A program made the translations under genes and the position numbers. DNA of 64,000 nt from Photobacterium marinum (GTDB lineage Bacteria; Pseudomonadota; Gammaproteobacteria; Enterobacterales; Vibrionaceae). The DNA is taken from NCBI RefSeq assembly GCF_000331515.1, contig NZ_AMZO01000022.1, positions 1 to 64,000 on the forward strand, written 5' to 3'. Every line of letters starts with the position of its first letter. Position 1 is the stretch's first letter. This document shows, one piece after another, positions 8,238 through 16,806 of the stretch. Under the pieces are notes generated by a model. It saw nothing but the letters and a program-made list of their open reading frames with translations. It searched no databases and was not told where the DNA came from.

Positions 8238-8910
8238 GTCAACATCCGTAATTAAGGCTTCATCAGTATCCAAACAGGTGACGACAGCAACATCGTCTCT
8301 CACCATTCTGCAGGATGTTTCCCTTGAGGTCGAGCAGGGAGAAGCAATTGCGCTGGTCGGGGTATCCGGTGCCGGGAAATCCACGTTGATGACCTTGTTG
8401 GCCGGTTTGGATACCCCGAGTAGTGGTGAGATTGAGTTGCTCGGACAGTCGTTGTCCCGGTTGGATGATGAGGCCAGAGCTGCACTTCGTAGCGATGCGA
8501 TTGGGTTTGTCTTCCAGAGTTTTTTGTTAATTCCCTCGCTCAGTGCGCTGGAAAACGTAATGCTGCCATCGATTATTAAAGATGAAGAAGGGGATGAGCT
8601 ACGCGCCGCTGAGTTGTTGCATCAGGTTGGTCTTGCGGGCAGGGAGACTCACTTACCGGCTCAGCTTTCCGGCGGTGAGCAGCAACGGGTAGCGTTGGCA
8701 CGGGCTTTTATGACTCGGCCACGAGTACTGTTTGCTGATGAGCCAACAGGAAATTTGGATCAGCATACGGCCGCAACTGTGATTGATTTGTTATTTGCGC
8801 TTAACCGTGAGCATGGTACGACCCTGGTGTTGGTGACTCATGACCCACAGCTGGCTGATCGCTGTGATCGGGTACTTCGGATTCAGGGTGGATGTGTGGA
8901 GGCGGCATGA
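8236..8910 (+). CDS. ybbA: ABC transporter ATPase YbbA
   Basis: YbbA is a 224-residue LolD/MacB-type ATPase that powers the YbbP permease, probably in mechanotransmission rather than classical transport. Walker A (GVSGAGKST), signature ([14 protein letters not shown]), Walker B (VLFADEPTG) and the H-loop VTHD are intact. AAGGA precedes the ATG at 8236, which shares two bases with the divergent tesA start codon. The stop overlaps the ybbP start as ATGA, so the two are translationally coupled. Confidence 0.94.
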   Translation: MSTSVIKASSVSKQVTTATSSLTILQDVSLEVEQGEAIALVGVSGAGKSTLMTLLAGLDTPSSGEIELLGQSLSRLDDEARAALRSDAIGFVFQSFLLIPSLSALENVMLPSIIKDEEGDELRAAELLHQVGLAGRETHLPAQLSGGEQQRVALARAFMTRPRVLFADEPTGNLDQHTAATVIDLLFALNREHGTTLVLVTHDPQLADRCDRVLRIQGGCVEAA

Positions 8911-11360
8911 CGGAAATGAGTGAAACCAGCCAGCTGACTCTGCCCGGCAAACCTTCACTGTTGCTGAAGTGGTGCTGGCGAGAATTATGGCACGGGCAGC
9001 TGTGGCCAGTGGCAGTTGCGTTGACCCTGATTATCGGCTGTGTGTTTGCCCTGTCGTCGCTGGTGGTCAGGGTTGAAAAGATCATGGTGGATCAGGGGCG
9101 ATCGATGATTGCGGCTGATCTGGTGTTTCGATCACCGAACCCTATCGATGATGCTGTGCTTGAACAGGCAAGGACGCAGGGGCTGACGGTCTCTCAACAG
9201 ACGCGCTTCGGTACGATGGCCTTTAGTGAGCAACAGATGCAACTGGTTAGTGCCAAGGCGGTTGAGAGTGACTTTCCGCTGCGCGGCGAGTTGATACTCA
9301 AAAAAGGTGAAGATGTTCAGCATCAGGTACGTCCGGGAGAGCTTTGGCTGGCTGAACGCCTGTTTTCTCTGTTGGAAGTCGAGCCAGGCGATGTCGTTTC
9401 GATTGGTGATGCTGAACTGAAGGTCAGCGGGCGGATCGTTCAGGAGCCTGAGCTGTCTTTTAATCCTTTCAGTCAGATGCCTGCTGTCTTGATCCATAGT
9501 GACGATCTGGACAGAACCGGGGCTGTTCAACCCGGCAGTAGGGTACAGTTCCGGGCGTATTTTGTTGGCCCGGACGAGAAGTTGGCTCAGTTGCAGCAGG
9601 GGATAACACTTGAACCTGGTCAGCGTTGGATTAGTGAAACGTCGCAGGGCCGAACCGGTGATTTGATTGAGCGGGCAAGGCAGTATTTATCCCTAACACT
9701 GATTCTGGTGATCCTGATGGCAACGGCCACACTGGTGCTGACCTGCCTGCACTATACTTCCACCCGAATTGAAACTGTCGCCATGATGAAAAGCTTAGGG
9801 GCTGGAAAAGCCTGGTTGTGGCGCTGGTTATCAAGGCAGCTGATGATGTTGTTTGGTATTGCGGCAGTTGCCGGTTTGTCACTGGGATGGGGACTGGAAT
9901 TCTTGCTGCGCCTGCCTTTGTCTGATGCGCTGCCGGATCCTTTGCCGGGGATTGGTGTGACACCTTTCGCTGTTAGCCTCTTGGTTGCTTTGTTGGTTGC
10001 CATCCCCGGAGTCGGTATTTCTCTTCTTCGACTGGTAGATGCGCCGGCTATTTCTGTGATCCAACAGCAGGTGGACTGGCCGGTGAAGCGGCGCGGTTAT
10101 GTGCTCATTTTGGTGCCGGTAGTGACTGCGCTGTTCTGGTTTGGAAGTAATACTCTGATGTGGCTGACACTGGCCGGTCTCGCGGTTCTGTTGGTGGTGC
10201 TGGCTATATTCGGACTGTTGTTTGTTGCTTTGCTGCGGCGCGGTAAGTGGGGCGCAGCGGTCAGATTAGCATTAAGCCGGATTGGTCGTAGCCCGATGGC
10301 AACCGGAGCTCAGTTGGCGGCGCTCACCAGCTCGTTGATGTTGCTGGCGGTTATCTGGTTGCTCAGAACTGATTTGCTGGCCGACTGGCAACAGACGCTG
10401 CCTGCAAATGCGCCTAATGTTTTCGCCCTGAATATCAGTCCGGAGCTGCAAGAGGCCTATATCCGTGAACTGGACCGTAACCAGGTTGTTCGCTCTGACA
10501 GCTACCCTGTGGTTCGTGGCCGCCTGACGGCGATAAACCGACAGGATGTTGAGGCGAAGAAAGCCTCCGGTGAGCTGAGTGATGAGTCACTCAGGCGTGA
10601 GCTGAATTTTACCTGGCGCAAGACTATGCCTGTTCACAATGTGTTGTTGGAAGGCGAGTGGCACTCTCAGGGCGGCGTTTCGGTGGAATCCGGCATTGCG
10701 GATCGGCTGGGTATAGGTTTAGGTGATGAGCTGACTTTCAACGTTAACAGTCAGCCTTTCAGCGCGACAGTTACCAGTATTCGTCAGGTCGAGTGGCGTA
10801 ATATGCGGCCGAACTTTTACTTTATCTTTACTCCGGATGTTATGGCTGAACTGCCTGCGACCTGGCTGGTGAGTTATCGGATAGAGGCCGAACAGAATGC
10901 ACTGGTGAACCAGCTCGGCCGTGATTTCCCGACCGTTACTCTGCTGGACTTGCGGATTATGGCTGAGCGAATTCAGGGAATATTGCAGCAGGTGTCGCTA
11001 TCGTTGTCTGTGCTGGCGGCACTGGGTGTCAGTAGTGGTTTATTGCTGGTGCTGACATTGCTGCGGCTTAGTTTGTCTCAGCGTAAGGAAGAGCTAAAAC
11101 TGTATCGGACTCTGGGAGCCAGCCGTCAGCGGATTTCTGCTACTGTGTGGAGTGAGTACGGCATTATGGCTTTGATTGCCGGCATAATGGCAGCCGCCGG
11201 TGCTGAGGCGGTCGTGGCCGCTTTGGTGAAGTGGGGCTTTGAGTTACCGCTGCAATGGCATCCAGCCTTGTGGCTGGTTGTGCCTTTGCTGTCTTTACTG
11301 CTGGTGGTGATCATTATTCGTTCAATGATCCGGCAGCTATTGCTGCCGTTAAGGGGATAG
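8907..11360 (+). CDS. ybbP: ABC transporter permease YbbP (FtsX-like)
   Basis: This 817-residue permease pairs with YbbA. The N-terminal helix (about 30-52) is followed by a large periplasmic domain, then two FtsX-type membrane blocks: helices from about 250 to 430 and again near the C-terminus, separated by a second periplasmic domain. About ten helices fit the YbbP/MacB-like ten-helix architecture. The start at 8907 has GGAGG five bases upstream; an in-frame ATG at 8892 is less likely. It probably forms a complex with YbbA and TesA for handling lipid or hydrophobic ester substrates. Confidence 0.92.
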   Translation: MTEMSETSQLTLPGKPSLLLKWCWRELWHGQLWPVAVALTLIIGCVFALSSLVVRVEKIMVDQGRSMIAADLVFRSPNPIDDAVLEQARTQGLTVSQQTRFGTMAFSEQQMQLVSAKAVESDFPLRGELILKKGEDVQHQVRPGELWLAERLFSLLEVEPGDVVSIGDAELKVSGRIVQEPELSFNPFSQMPAVLIHSDDLDRTGAVQPGSRVQFRAYFVGPDEKLAQLQQGITLEPGQRWISETSQGRTGDLIERARQYLSLTLILVILMATATLVLTCLHYTSTRIETVAMMKSLGAGKAWLWRWLSRQLMMLFGIAAVAGLSLGWGLEFLLRLPLSDALPDPLPGIGVTPFAVSLLVALLVAIPGVGISLLRLVDAPAISVIQQQVDWPVKRRGYVLILVPVVTALFWFGSNTLMWLTLAGLAVLLVVLAIFGLLFVALLRRGKWGAAVRLALSRIGRSPMATGAQLAALTSSLMLLAVIWLLRTDLLADWQQTLPANAPNVFALNISPELQEAYIRELDRNQVVRSDSYPVVRGRLTAINRQDVEAKKASGELSDESLRRELNFTWRKTMPVHNVLLEGEWHSQGGVSVESGIADRLGIGLGDELTFNVNSQPFSATVTSIRQVEWRNMRPNFYFIFTPDVMAELPATWLVSYRIEAEQNALVNQLGRDFPTVTLLDLRIMAERIQGILQQVSLSLSVLAALGVSSGLLLVLTLLRLSLSQRKEELKLYRTLGASRQRISATVWSEYGIMALIAGIMAAAGAEAVVAALVKWGFELPLQWHPALWLVVPLLSLLLVVIIIRSMIRQLLLPLRG

Positions 11361-11378
11361 CGAGTTTTAATGTTTGTG

Positions 11379-11412
11379 AAGCGAGAGGAAAGGGGAATTT
11401 TTCTTCTCGCTT
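11379..11412. terminator. Hairpin between ybbP and yfcH
   Basis: Arms AGCGAGAGGAAA and TTTCTTCTCGCT pair with one mismatch between the convergent genes. T runs are poor, so termination is only probable. Confidence 0.5.
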
Positions 11413-11419
11413 ATCGCTC

Positions 11420-12313
11420 TTAGCCCAACGTCTCTCGCAGTGCGTGTTCCAGGTTTGGGAAGCAGAAGTGGAAACCTTCTTGCTGTAAACGGGTCGGGAT
11501 GGCTCGCTGGCTGTCGAGCAACAAGGTAGCAGACTCACCCATCGCCGCTTTTAGTACCCAGGCCGGGGTTTTTATTATGTGCGGGCGGCGCAGCACCCGA
11601 GCCAGGGTCTGGCTGAACTCCTTGTTCGTCACCGGGTTTGGGGCGGTAAAGTTATAGACGCCCTGAGTTTCCGGATGTTTAAGCAGGAACAGAATACCTT
11701 TCACCATATCGTGGATATGGATCCACGGAAAATACTGTTTGCCGTCACCAATCGGCCCCCCCAGCCCAAGCTGGTAAGCTGGCAGCATCCGCGCCAGCGC
11801 TCCGCCGTGTTTAGCCAGTACAATCCCGGTTCTGAGCAGGCAGACACGGGTTTTATCTGACTGAGCTTCCAGTGCTGCTTCTTCCCATTTCTGGCAAACC
11901 ATATGGGCAAAATCATCCGCGTCAGTTTCGCAGTTTTCATCAATGCAGTTTGCCTTTTGATCTCCGTAAATACCAACGGCTGAACCGCTGATAAAAGTGT
12001 GAGGCGGATTACTGCTGGCTTTGATCTTGTCTACCAGTTTACGGGTAACTTCCCAGCGGCTCTTGCAGATGATGTCTTTTTGGCGGTCGCTCCAACGTTT
12101 GTTCACTATCGGCTCACCGGCCAGGTTGATCACTACGTCGATGTCATTTAAATCATTTAACTGATCTAAATCGCTGATGACGTTGATGTGATGGCCGAGA
12201 CGCTGGTAAGCGCGGTTGGGATTGCGGCTGAGAACGGTAACGTGATCGTGGCAGAAATGGCCGAGAAGTGCTTTGCCGATAAGTCCGGTACCACCGGTTA
12301 CCAAAATATTCAT
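11420..12313 (-). CDS. yfcH: TIGR01777 epimerase-family protein YfcH
   Basis: This extended-SDR protein of 297 residues resembles E. coli YfcH. It starts with the NAD(P)-binding motif MNILVTGGTGLIG, and carries the family blocks NLAGEPI near residue 68, SGSAVGIYG, and the C-terminal DUF1731 part with PTRLQQEGF. I prefer the ATG at 12313, which places the Rossmann strand at residue 2; an ATG three codons upstream (12322) has a ribosome-binding site that sits too close. The enzymatic reaction is unknown. It is convergent with ybbP and divergent from the DUF1538 operon. Confidence 0.88.
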   Translation of the reverse strand: MNILVTGGTGLIGKALLGHFCHDHVTVLSRNPNRAYQRLGHHINVISDLDQLNDLNDIDVVINLAGEPIVNKRWSDRQKDIICKSRWEVTRKLVDKIKASSNPPHTFISGSAVGIYGDQKANCIDENCETDADDFAHMVCQKWEEAALEAQSDKTRVCLLRTGIVLAKHGGALARMLPAYQLGLGGPIGDGKQYFPWIHIHDMVKGILFLLKHPETQGVYNFTAPNPVTNKEFSQTLARVLRRPHIIKTPAWVLKAAMGESATLLLDSQRAIPTRLQQEGFHFCFPNLEHALRETLG

Positions 12314-12612
12314 GCCGTCCATAGTCCTTACTTTCCGTGGTTAAAGCTGAAGTAATGTACTTAATCAGAGTATTAAAACAATTATAAACGATTCACATAA
12401 TCATAGCCTAATCAACGCATTGCTGTTCAGTTTGCTCAAGAGAAAAGAAAATTTGAGAGCCGGATACGAGTTCTCAGGATGATGAATTCGGGCAAGATTG
12501 CACGATACAGAAATAATGTGTTTGGTATCTCGCCTTGAACAAAAATAGTGTTTATGAATGTAAATGACTACTACCTTAATTGTAAGGGAATGAATGCAGT
12601 GCAGGAGGCAGC

Positions 12613-13347
12613 ATGAAGGGCGTGGTGGCAATGCTAAAAGCAATGTTAAGCAGTCTGCGCGATTTGCTGCCCATTATTGTGGTGATTGCTTTTTTTCAGC
12701 TGGTGGTATTGCAGCAGCCTTTGCCTGCTTTGGGTTCCATTCTGCTTGGTTTGGTATTGGTCGTAACCGGTCTGACGTTTTTTATATTTGGCCTGGAAAT
12801 GGGGCTGTTTCCTATCGGCGAATCCATGGCTCGTTCATTTGCCAGTAAAGGCAGCCTGGTTTGGTTACTTATTTTCGCATTTTGCCTGGGATTCGGAACA
12901 ACCATTGCTGAGCCGGCGCTGACTGCGGTGGCGGCAGAAGCGGCTGAAGTCGCCGCTGAGGGCGGCTTGATCGAAGAAAACTTCGAGGTGATGGATGATT
13001 ACGCTGGAGGGTTGCGGTTGACGGTTGCCCTGTCAGTTGGAATAGCGATTATGCTCGGGGTGATTCGAATAATCAGAGGCTGGCCGATCCATTGGATGAT
13101 TATCAGTGGTTATGTGTTGGTGATGGTGATGACCTGGTTTGCACCGCCGAGCATTGTCGGGATTGCTTATGATTCTGGCGGGGTTACCACCTCGACTATC
13201 ACAGTACCATTGGTGACTGCGCTCGGGGTCGGGTTGGCTTCATCAATTAAAGGACGTAATCCGATGATCGACGGCTTTGGCCTGATTGCCTTTGCCTCGC
13301 TGACTCCGATGATTTTTGTTATGGGATACGGCATGTTGGTGCATTAA
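12613..13347 (+). CDS. DUF1538 membrane protein, first subunit
   Basis: The 244-residue protein has about seven membrane helices. Two motifs recur in the next gene: [12 protein letters not shown] after helix 3, and [14 protein letters not shown] followed by [17 protein letters not shown] before the last helix. Their Gly/Ser/Thr-rich, acid-containing character suggests re-entrant or pore-lining segments, but this is inference. An acidic loop ([19 protein letters not shown]) distinguishes it from its partner. GGAGG precedes the ATG. It heads a tightly packed operon with a second DUF1538 gene, a PII-like gene and a CBS gene, so it is probably half of a nucleotide-regulated transporter. Confidence 0.85.
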   Translation: MKGVVAMLKAMLSSLRDLLPIIVVIAFFQLVVLQQPLPALGSILLGLVLVVTGLTFFIFGLEMGLFPIGESMARSFASKGSLVWLLIFAFCLGFGTTIAEPALTAVAAEAAEVAAEGGLIEENFEVMDDYAGGLRLTVALSVGIAIMLGVIRIIRGWPIHWMIISGYVLVMVMTWFAPPSIVGIAYDSGGVTTSTITVPLVTALGVGLASSIKGRNPMIDGFGLIAFASLTPMIFVMGYGMLVH

Positions 13348-13358
13348 TTGAAGGACGC

Positions 13359-14144
13359 ATGATTGAGCTAACATCAGTAGTAAGTCTGTTTTTTGAGACG
13401 TTGGCGACGACAGTCAGGGATGTGCTGCCGATCGCAATCATTATATTTGGCTTTCAGCTCGCGGTGCTGCGGCGACCGGTGGCGAATTGGCATCGGGTAT
13501 TGCTGGGCTTCGTTTATGTGATACTGGGTTTATCCCTGTTTCTGATGGGGCTGGAACTGGCATTGTTTCCACTGGGCGAGTCGATGGCAGCTCAGCTGAC
13601 AGACATCGGTTTTTTGTTCGACTCGGATGAGGTGATACCGCAGCCAGTACCCTGGGATGAGTATTATTGGGTTTATCTGTTTGCAGCCGCGATTGGTTTC
13701 AGTACGACGGTGGCTGAGCCCTCTCTGATTGCCGTTGCTATTAAGGCTAATCAGGTGTCAGGTGGCACTATTAAGGTTAACGGGTTGCGAATTGCGGTTG
13801 CCCTGGGGGTGGCGTTTGGGATTGCGTTGGGAAGTTATCGTATTGTAGCCGGTGATCCGCTGCATTATTACATTCTCGTCGGTTACATTATTGTAGTGAT
13901 CCAGACCTATTTTGCGCCCAAGACTATTGTTCCTTTGGCTTATGACTCGGGTGGTGTGACAACCTCTACGGTAACAGTGCCGATTGTTACAGCATTGGGG
14001 TTGGGATTAGCGTCGAATGTACCGGGACGCAACCCGATGCTGGATGGCTTTGGTTTAATCGCTTTTGCCAGTTTGTTTCCGATGATCACTGTGATGGGCT
14101 ATGCCCAGTTGTCGGTATGGCGGGGGCGCAAGGAGGAAGAGTAA
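13359..14144 (+). CDS. DUF1538 membrane protein, second subunit
   Basis: This 261-residue paralogue of the preceding protein has the same topology and motifs ([43 protein letters not shown]). It differs in an acidic insert around residues 85-105 and ends in a basic/acidic tail WRGRKEEE that could contact a cytosolic partner. AAGGA precedes the ATG, 11 bp after the first gene. Its stop overlaps the PII-like start as TAATG. The pair probably assembles as a heteromer; the transported substrate is unknown. Confidence 0.85.
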   Translation: MIELTSVVSLFFETLATTVRDVLPIAIIIFGFQLAVLRRPVANWHRVLLGFVYVILGLSLFLMGLELALFPLGESMAAQLTDIGFLFDSDEVIPQPVPWDEYYWVYLFAAAIGFSTTVAEPSLIAVAIKANQVSGGTIKVNGLRIAVALGVAFGIALGSYRIVAGDPLHYYILVGYIIVVIQTYFAPKTIVPLAYDSGGVTTSTVTVPIVTALGLGLASNVPGRNPMLDGFGLIAFASLFPMITVMGYAQLSVWRGRKEEE

Positions 14145-14494
14145 TGCGATTTAAGTTGTTACTTGCATTTGTTGAAGACTCCAGAACGGATGACGTACTG
14201 GATGCGGCAAGGGCTGCGGGGGCGACCGGCGCAACGGTGATTAACAATGCCCGCGGTGAGGGGCTTCGCAAGAAGAAAACGTTTTTCGGCCTGAATCTGG
14301 AAGTTCAGCGTGATGTCTTGCTGTTTGTGGTTGAAGAGCATTTGGCGCGATCGATTCTTGAAACAATTGAAGAAGTCGGTGAGTTTGATCGCGGAACCGG
14401 AGAGGGGATTGCGGTTCAGCTTGATGTAGAGGATGCGGTCGGGGTGGCGCACCAGGTTGAGTCGTTGACCAAGGTGGTTGAGGAGAGAATATGA
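14144..14494 (+). CDS. PII-like (GlnB-fold) signalling protein
   Basis: The 116-residue product shows the PII ferredoxin-like repeat: an N-terminal strand FKLLLAFVEDSRTDDVLDAARAAG, a shortened T-loop region GEGLRKKKTFFGL, a second strand LLFVVEEHLARSIL, and the C-terminal GTGEGIAVQLDVEDAVGV resembling the PII block that ends FDVEEAVRI. The uridylylated T-loop Tyr of GlnB is absent, so it is not a classical nitrogen PII. AGGAGG precedes the ATG. It overlaps the DUF1538 stop by one base and the CBS start by four, implying co-translation. It probably senses a nucleotide and binds the DUF1538 channel, as SbtB does with SbtA. Confidence 0.82.
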   Translation: MRFKLLLAFVEDSRTDDVLDAARAAGATGATVINNARGEGLRKKKTFFGLNLEVQRDVLLFVVEEHLARSILETIEEVGEFDRGTGEGIAVQLDVEDAVGVAHQVESLTKVVEERI

Positions 14495-14892
14495 GCAAGA
14501 AGGTGATCAGGGTCAGGGATGTGATGATGGATACCTACGCCATCGTTGAGGGTTTGACCACAGTGGCTGAAGCGGTGGAGATTGCCAAAGAGCGTCAGGT
14601 GAAGGCGCTGATCGTCAACAAACGGCATGACGATGACGAGTACGGCATTGTTCTTATGAATGACATTGCCAAGAAAGTGCTGGCAATTGACCGTTCACCT
14701 CAACGTACCAATGTTTATGAGATCATGACGAAACCGGCACTGTCGGTAAATGCGGGGATGGATGTCCGCTATTGTGCCCGTCTGTTTGAGCGTTTCGGTA
14801 TCAGCCGCGCGCCGGTTATTGAAGATGGCAAAGTGTTGGGAATGGTGAGTTACAACAATATTGTGCTTAATGGCATGTTGCGGGTTGATTAG
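14491..14892 (+). CDS. CBS-domain-pair protein
   Basis: This 133-residue protein is one Bateman module: CBS1 (residues 8-70, VRDVMMDTYAIVEGLTTVAEAV...GIVLMNDI) and CBS2 (75-130, IMTKPALSVNAGMD...APVIEDGKVLGMVSYNNI). Such pairs bind adenine nucleotides. No other domain is present, so it should act by contacting a partner. The start overlaps the PII-like stop as ATGA. As the last gene of the operon it likely gives a second nucleotide-sensing input to the DUF1538 pair. Confidence 0.88.
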   Translation: MSKKVIRVRDVMMDTYAIVEGLTTVAEAVEIAKERQVKALIVNKRHDDDEYGIVLMNDIAKKVLAIDRSPQRTNVYEIMTKPALSVNAGMDVRYCARLFERFGISRAPVIEDGKVLGMVSYNNIVLNGMLRVD

Positions 14893-15001
14893 CCAGGATT
14901 CACCAGTCTCAAAGAGGATTGACGCCGGGATTTGCGATTAGAAATGTCACAGTGATAAGTGTAGGATCGGCGTATCCTGTTTTAGCTGGTAATTTCCCCT
15001 T

Positions 15002-15550
15002 ATGAAGTTGTTTTTTGCATCTGACATCCATGGCTGTGCCGAGAGCACCAAAAAGACACTGGCGGCTTTTGAACAAAGTGGCGCTGAGCACTTGATCCTG
15101 TTGGGCGATGTGCTTAATCATGGCCCGCGTAATGCGTTGCCTGCCGGTTATGCCCCGATTGAAGTGGCTGAGCAGCTGAATCAATACGCTGATCGTATCA
15201 CTGCTGTTCGTGGTAACTGTGACAGCGATGTCGATCAGATGCTGCTCGATTTCCCAATGATGGCTGATTACAACCTGGTTCTGTTGCCAAACGGCCGTCG
15301 CCTGTTCCTGACTCATGGTCACCTTTATAACGGTGACAAGCATCCACGCCTGCGTGCCGGTGATGTGATTGTGTCTGGTCATACTCATCTTCCGGTCGCT
15401 GAGCAGAAAGGCGAGCTGTACCTGTACAATCCGGGTTCTGTCACTATCCCTCGCGGCGAACATAAAGCCAGCTACGGTATGCTGGAAGACAATATCCTGA
15501 AAGTATTGGACTTCTCTGGTGAGGTGATTTGCCAGGTAGAGCTGGCATAA
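15002..15550 (+). CDS. yfcE: Metallophosphodiesterase YfcE
   Basis: The 182-residue calcineurin-like phosphodiesterase matches E. coli YfcE, a manganese-dependent enzyme active on model phosphodiesters. Metal-binding blocks are complete: SDIHG (residues 8-12), GDVLNHGPRN, RGNCDSD, LTHGH and SGHTH. Gene order differs from E. coli, where yfcE lies near pta, but yfcH, yfcE, pta, ackA and a yfcC-type gene all occur within this window. A terminator follows directly. Confidence 0.92.
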   Translation: MKLFFASDIHGCAESTKKTLAAFEQSGAEHLILLGDVLNHGPRNALPAGYAPIEVAEQLNQYADRITAVRGNCDSDVDQMLLDFPMMADYNLVLLPNGRRLFLTHGHLYNGDKHPRLRAGDVIVSGHTHLPVAEQKGELYLYNPGSVTIPRGEHKASYGMLEDNILKVLDFSGEVICQVELA

Positions 15551-15572
15551 GCGCAACTTAATTGAATGACTC

Positions 15573-15598
15573 AGAGCGGCCAGAGTGCCGCTCTTTTT
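15573..15598 (+). terminator. Terminator of yfcE
   Basis: Stem AGAGCGGC/GCCGCTCT followed by TTTTT; convergent with the TSUP permease gene. Confidence 0.85.
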
Positions 15599-15617
15599 AT
15601 GTCTGCTTTTTGTCAGA

Positions 15618-16379
15618 TCAGATACCCAGTAGTAGCTTAAAACCGACGACAAAGGTCAGCAGTTCAAAGCAGCGTTTAATGAGGGTATTGCTTTTCTGGC
15701 TTGCCAGGTGAGCCCCGAGATAGCCGCCAAGCAGGGAGCCTGCGAGTAATATCGGAAGCCACGGCCAATATATTTCAGCACCTGCCAGATAGATGGCTGC
15801 TGCGCCAATGCCGTTCCAGAACAATCCGACACTGACCAAGGTAAGCGCCACTGCTTGCTTGTAGTCAAATCCGAACCAGCGGATCAAAAACAGGGTTACG
15901 AAAAGCCCGGTTCCTGCAGTCAGAGAGCCGTTTAATACCCCGATAGCAGCAAGGCCTAAACCACCGAGAATGATGCCGGTGCGATGACGATTGCGAGCTT
16001 CTTCCTGTTGGCCTAGTTCTTTTTTCGTCAGTGAATAAACTCCCAGCCCGAGAATTAACCCGCCTAACATCGCTTCAGCAATCCGGCCCGGTACAAACAG
16101 GATCAGGTTAGCGCCGAGAATAACGCCTAGCATACCGGCGAGAATGATCGCCAGGGTCAGGTTCCAGTTTAAGGTTCCGGATCGAATATGTTTCACTGCC
16201 GCTCCCATTCCTAAAGCAACGCTGGCGACTTTGTGGGTCGCGAGGGCAATACCAAATGGCAGTCCAAGAAAAATCAGTAGGGGAAACTGAAGCAGACCAG
16301 AGCCGCCTCCAGAGAGGGAGGCCAGGGTATTGGCGAATAGCGAGCCCAGAAACAGGCCGAGAGTGTTGAATAATTCCAT
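15618..16379 (-). CDS. TSUP (TauE/SafE) family permease
   Basis: This 253-residue membrane protein has eight or so helices and the internal duplication of the TauE/SafE family: LSGGGSGLLQFPLLI in the first half and LNGSLTAGTGLFVTLFLI in the second, each with a Gly-rich loop. E. coli YfcA is a close relative. TSUP members export or import sulfite, sulfoacetate, sulfolactate or related organic anions; the substrate here is not evident. The ATG at 16379 gives the normal family start, although its AAGGAA is about 13 nt away, longer than usual. Confidence 0.85.
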   Translation of the reverse strand: MELFNTLGLFLGSLFANTLASLSGGGSGLLQFPLLIFLGLPFGIALATHKVASVALGMGAAVKHIRSGTLNWNLTLAIILAGMLGVILGANLILFVPGRIAEAMLGGLILGLGVYSLTKKELGQQEEARNRHRTGIILGGLGLAAIGVLNGSLTAGTGLFVTLFLIRWFGFDYKQAVALTLVSVGLFWNGIGAAAIYLAGAEIYWPWLPILLAGSLLGGYLGAHLASQKSNTLIKRCFELLTFVVGFKLLLGI

Positions 16380-16806
16380 AAATATGCGGTGATTCCTTTT
16401 ACCTGCAATGAAATCATCTTAACAGTTATGTGATTGAGTGAGCCAGAGCAATGATTGGGGTGGATGTTGGTTTCGGCTAAACCGAATGTTGTTATGGCAT
16501 CGATCTGTTGATTTTTGGTTGATGCTTTGCCGGAGAGGCGAAAAATCATCAGTTCTCACCAGCTATGGCAGACAAGAACTCACGTGGTTTGGCCGTGGTA
16601 TTGTGAGTGCTATTTTGTGCAAATTGATCAATAGAATTACCGAAATGTTGATGTATGTTTACTTTATCTGTTGATTCGGTATATCCGAAATATTGATTCG
16701 TTTTTATCGAGTTTTTGTTGTGATCTAGCCTTGAATTTTATCTGAATAAAGTTCAATATCCGGCAACGCTTTTTATGTGTTTCAGTGAGTATCAGGTGCA
16801 ATAAAT
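16380..16806. other. Intergenic region upstream of focA with repeated motifs
   Basis: No gene is supported. The region holds two TTCGG-N5-CCGAA palindromes (16472-16486, 16675-16689) and a direct repeat CCGAAATRTTGAT at 16640 and 16685, described separately. Confidence 0.6.
16472..16697. promoter_or_regulatory. Candidate operator array upstream of focA
   Basis: The palindrome TTCGG-N5-CCGAA occurs twice (16472-16486 and 16675-16689). CCGAAATGTTGAT at 16640-16652 recurs as CCGAAATATTGAT at 16685-16697, 45 bp apart. This arrangement about 110-335 bp before focA suggests a specific regulator; which one is unknown. Confidence 0.4.

Noticed and set aside
8238-8384. Longer N-terminus of tesA
   Set aside because: It would precede the signal peptide and overlaps ybbA coding sequence.
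12401-12643. 80-residue frame on the minus strand upstream of the DUF1538 operon
   Set aside because: It overlaps the real start of the operon and shows no family signal or start site.
16438-16674. 78-residue frame upstream of focA
   Set aside because: No ribosome-binding site or family signal; it overlaps the repeated operator motifs.
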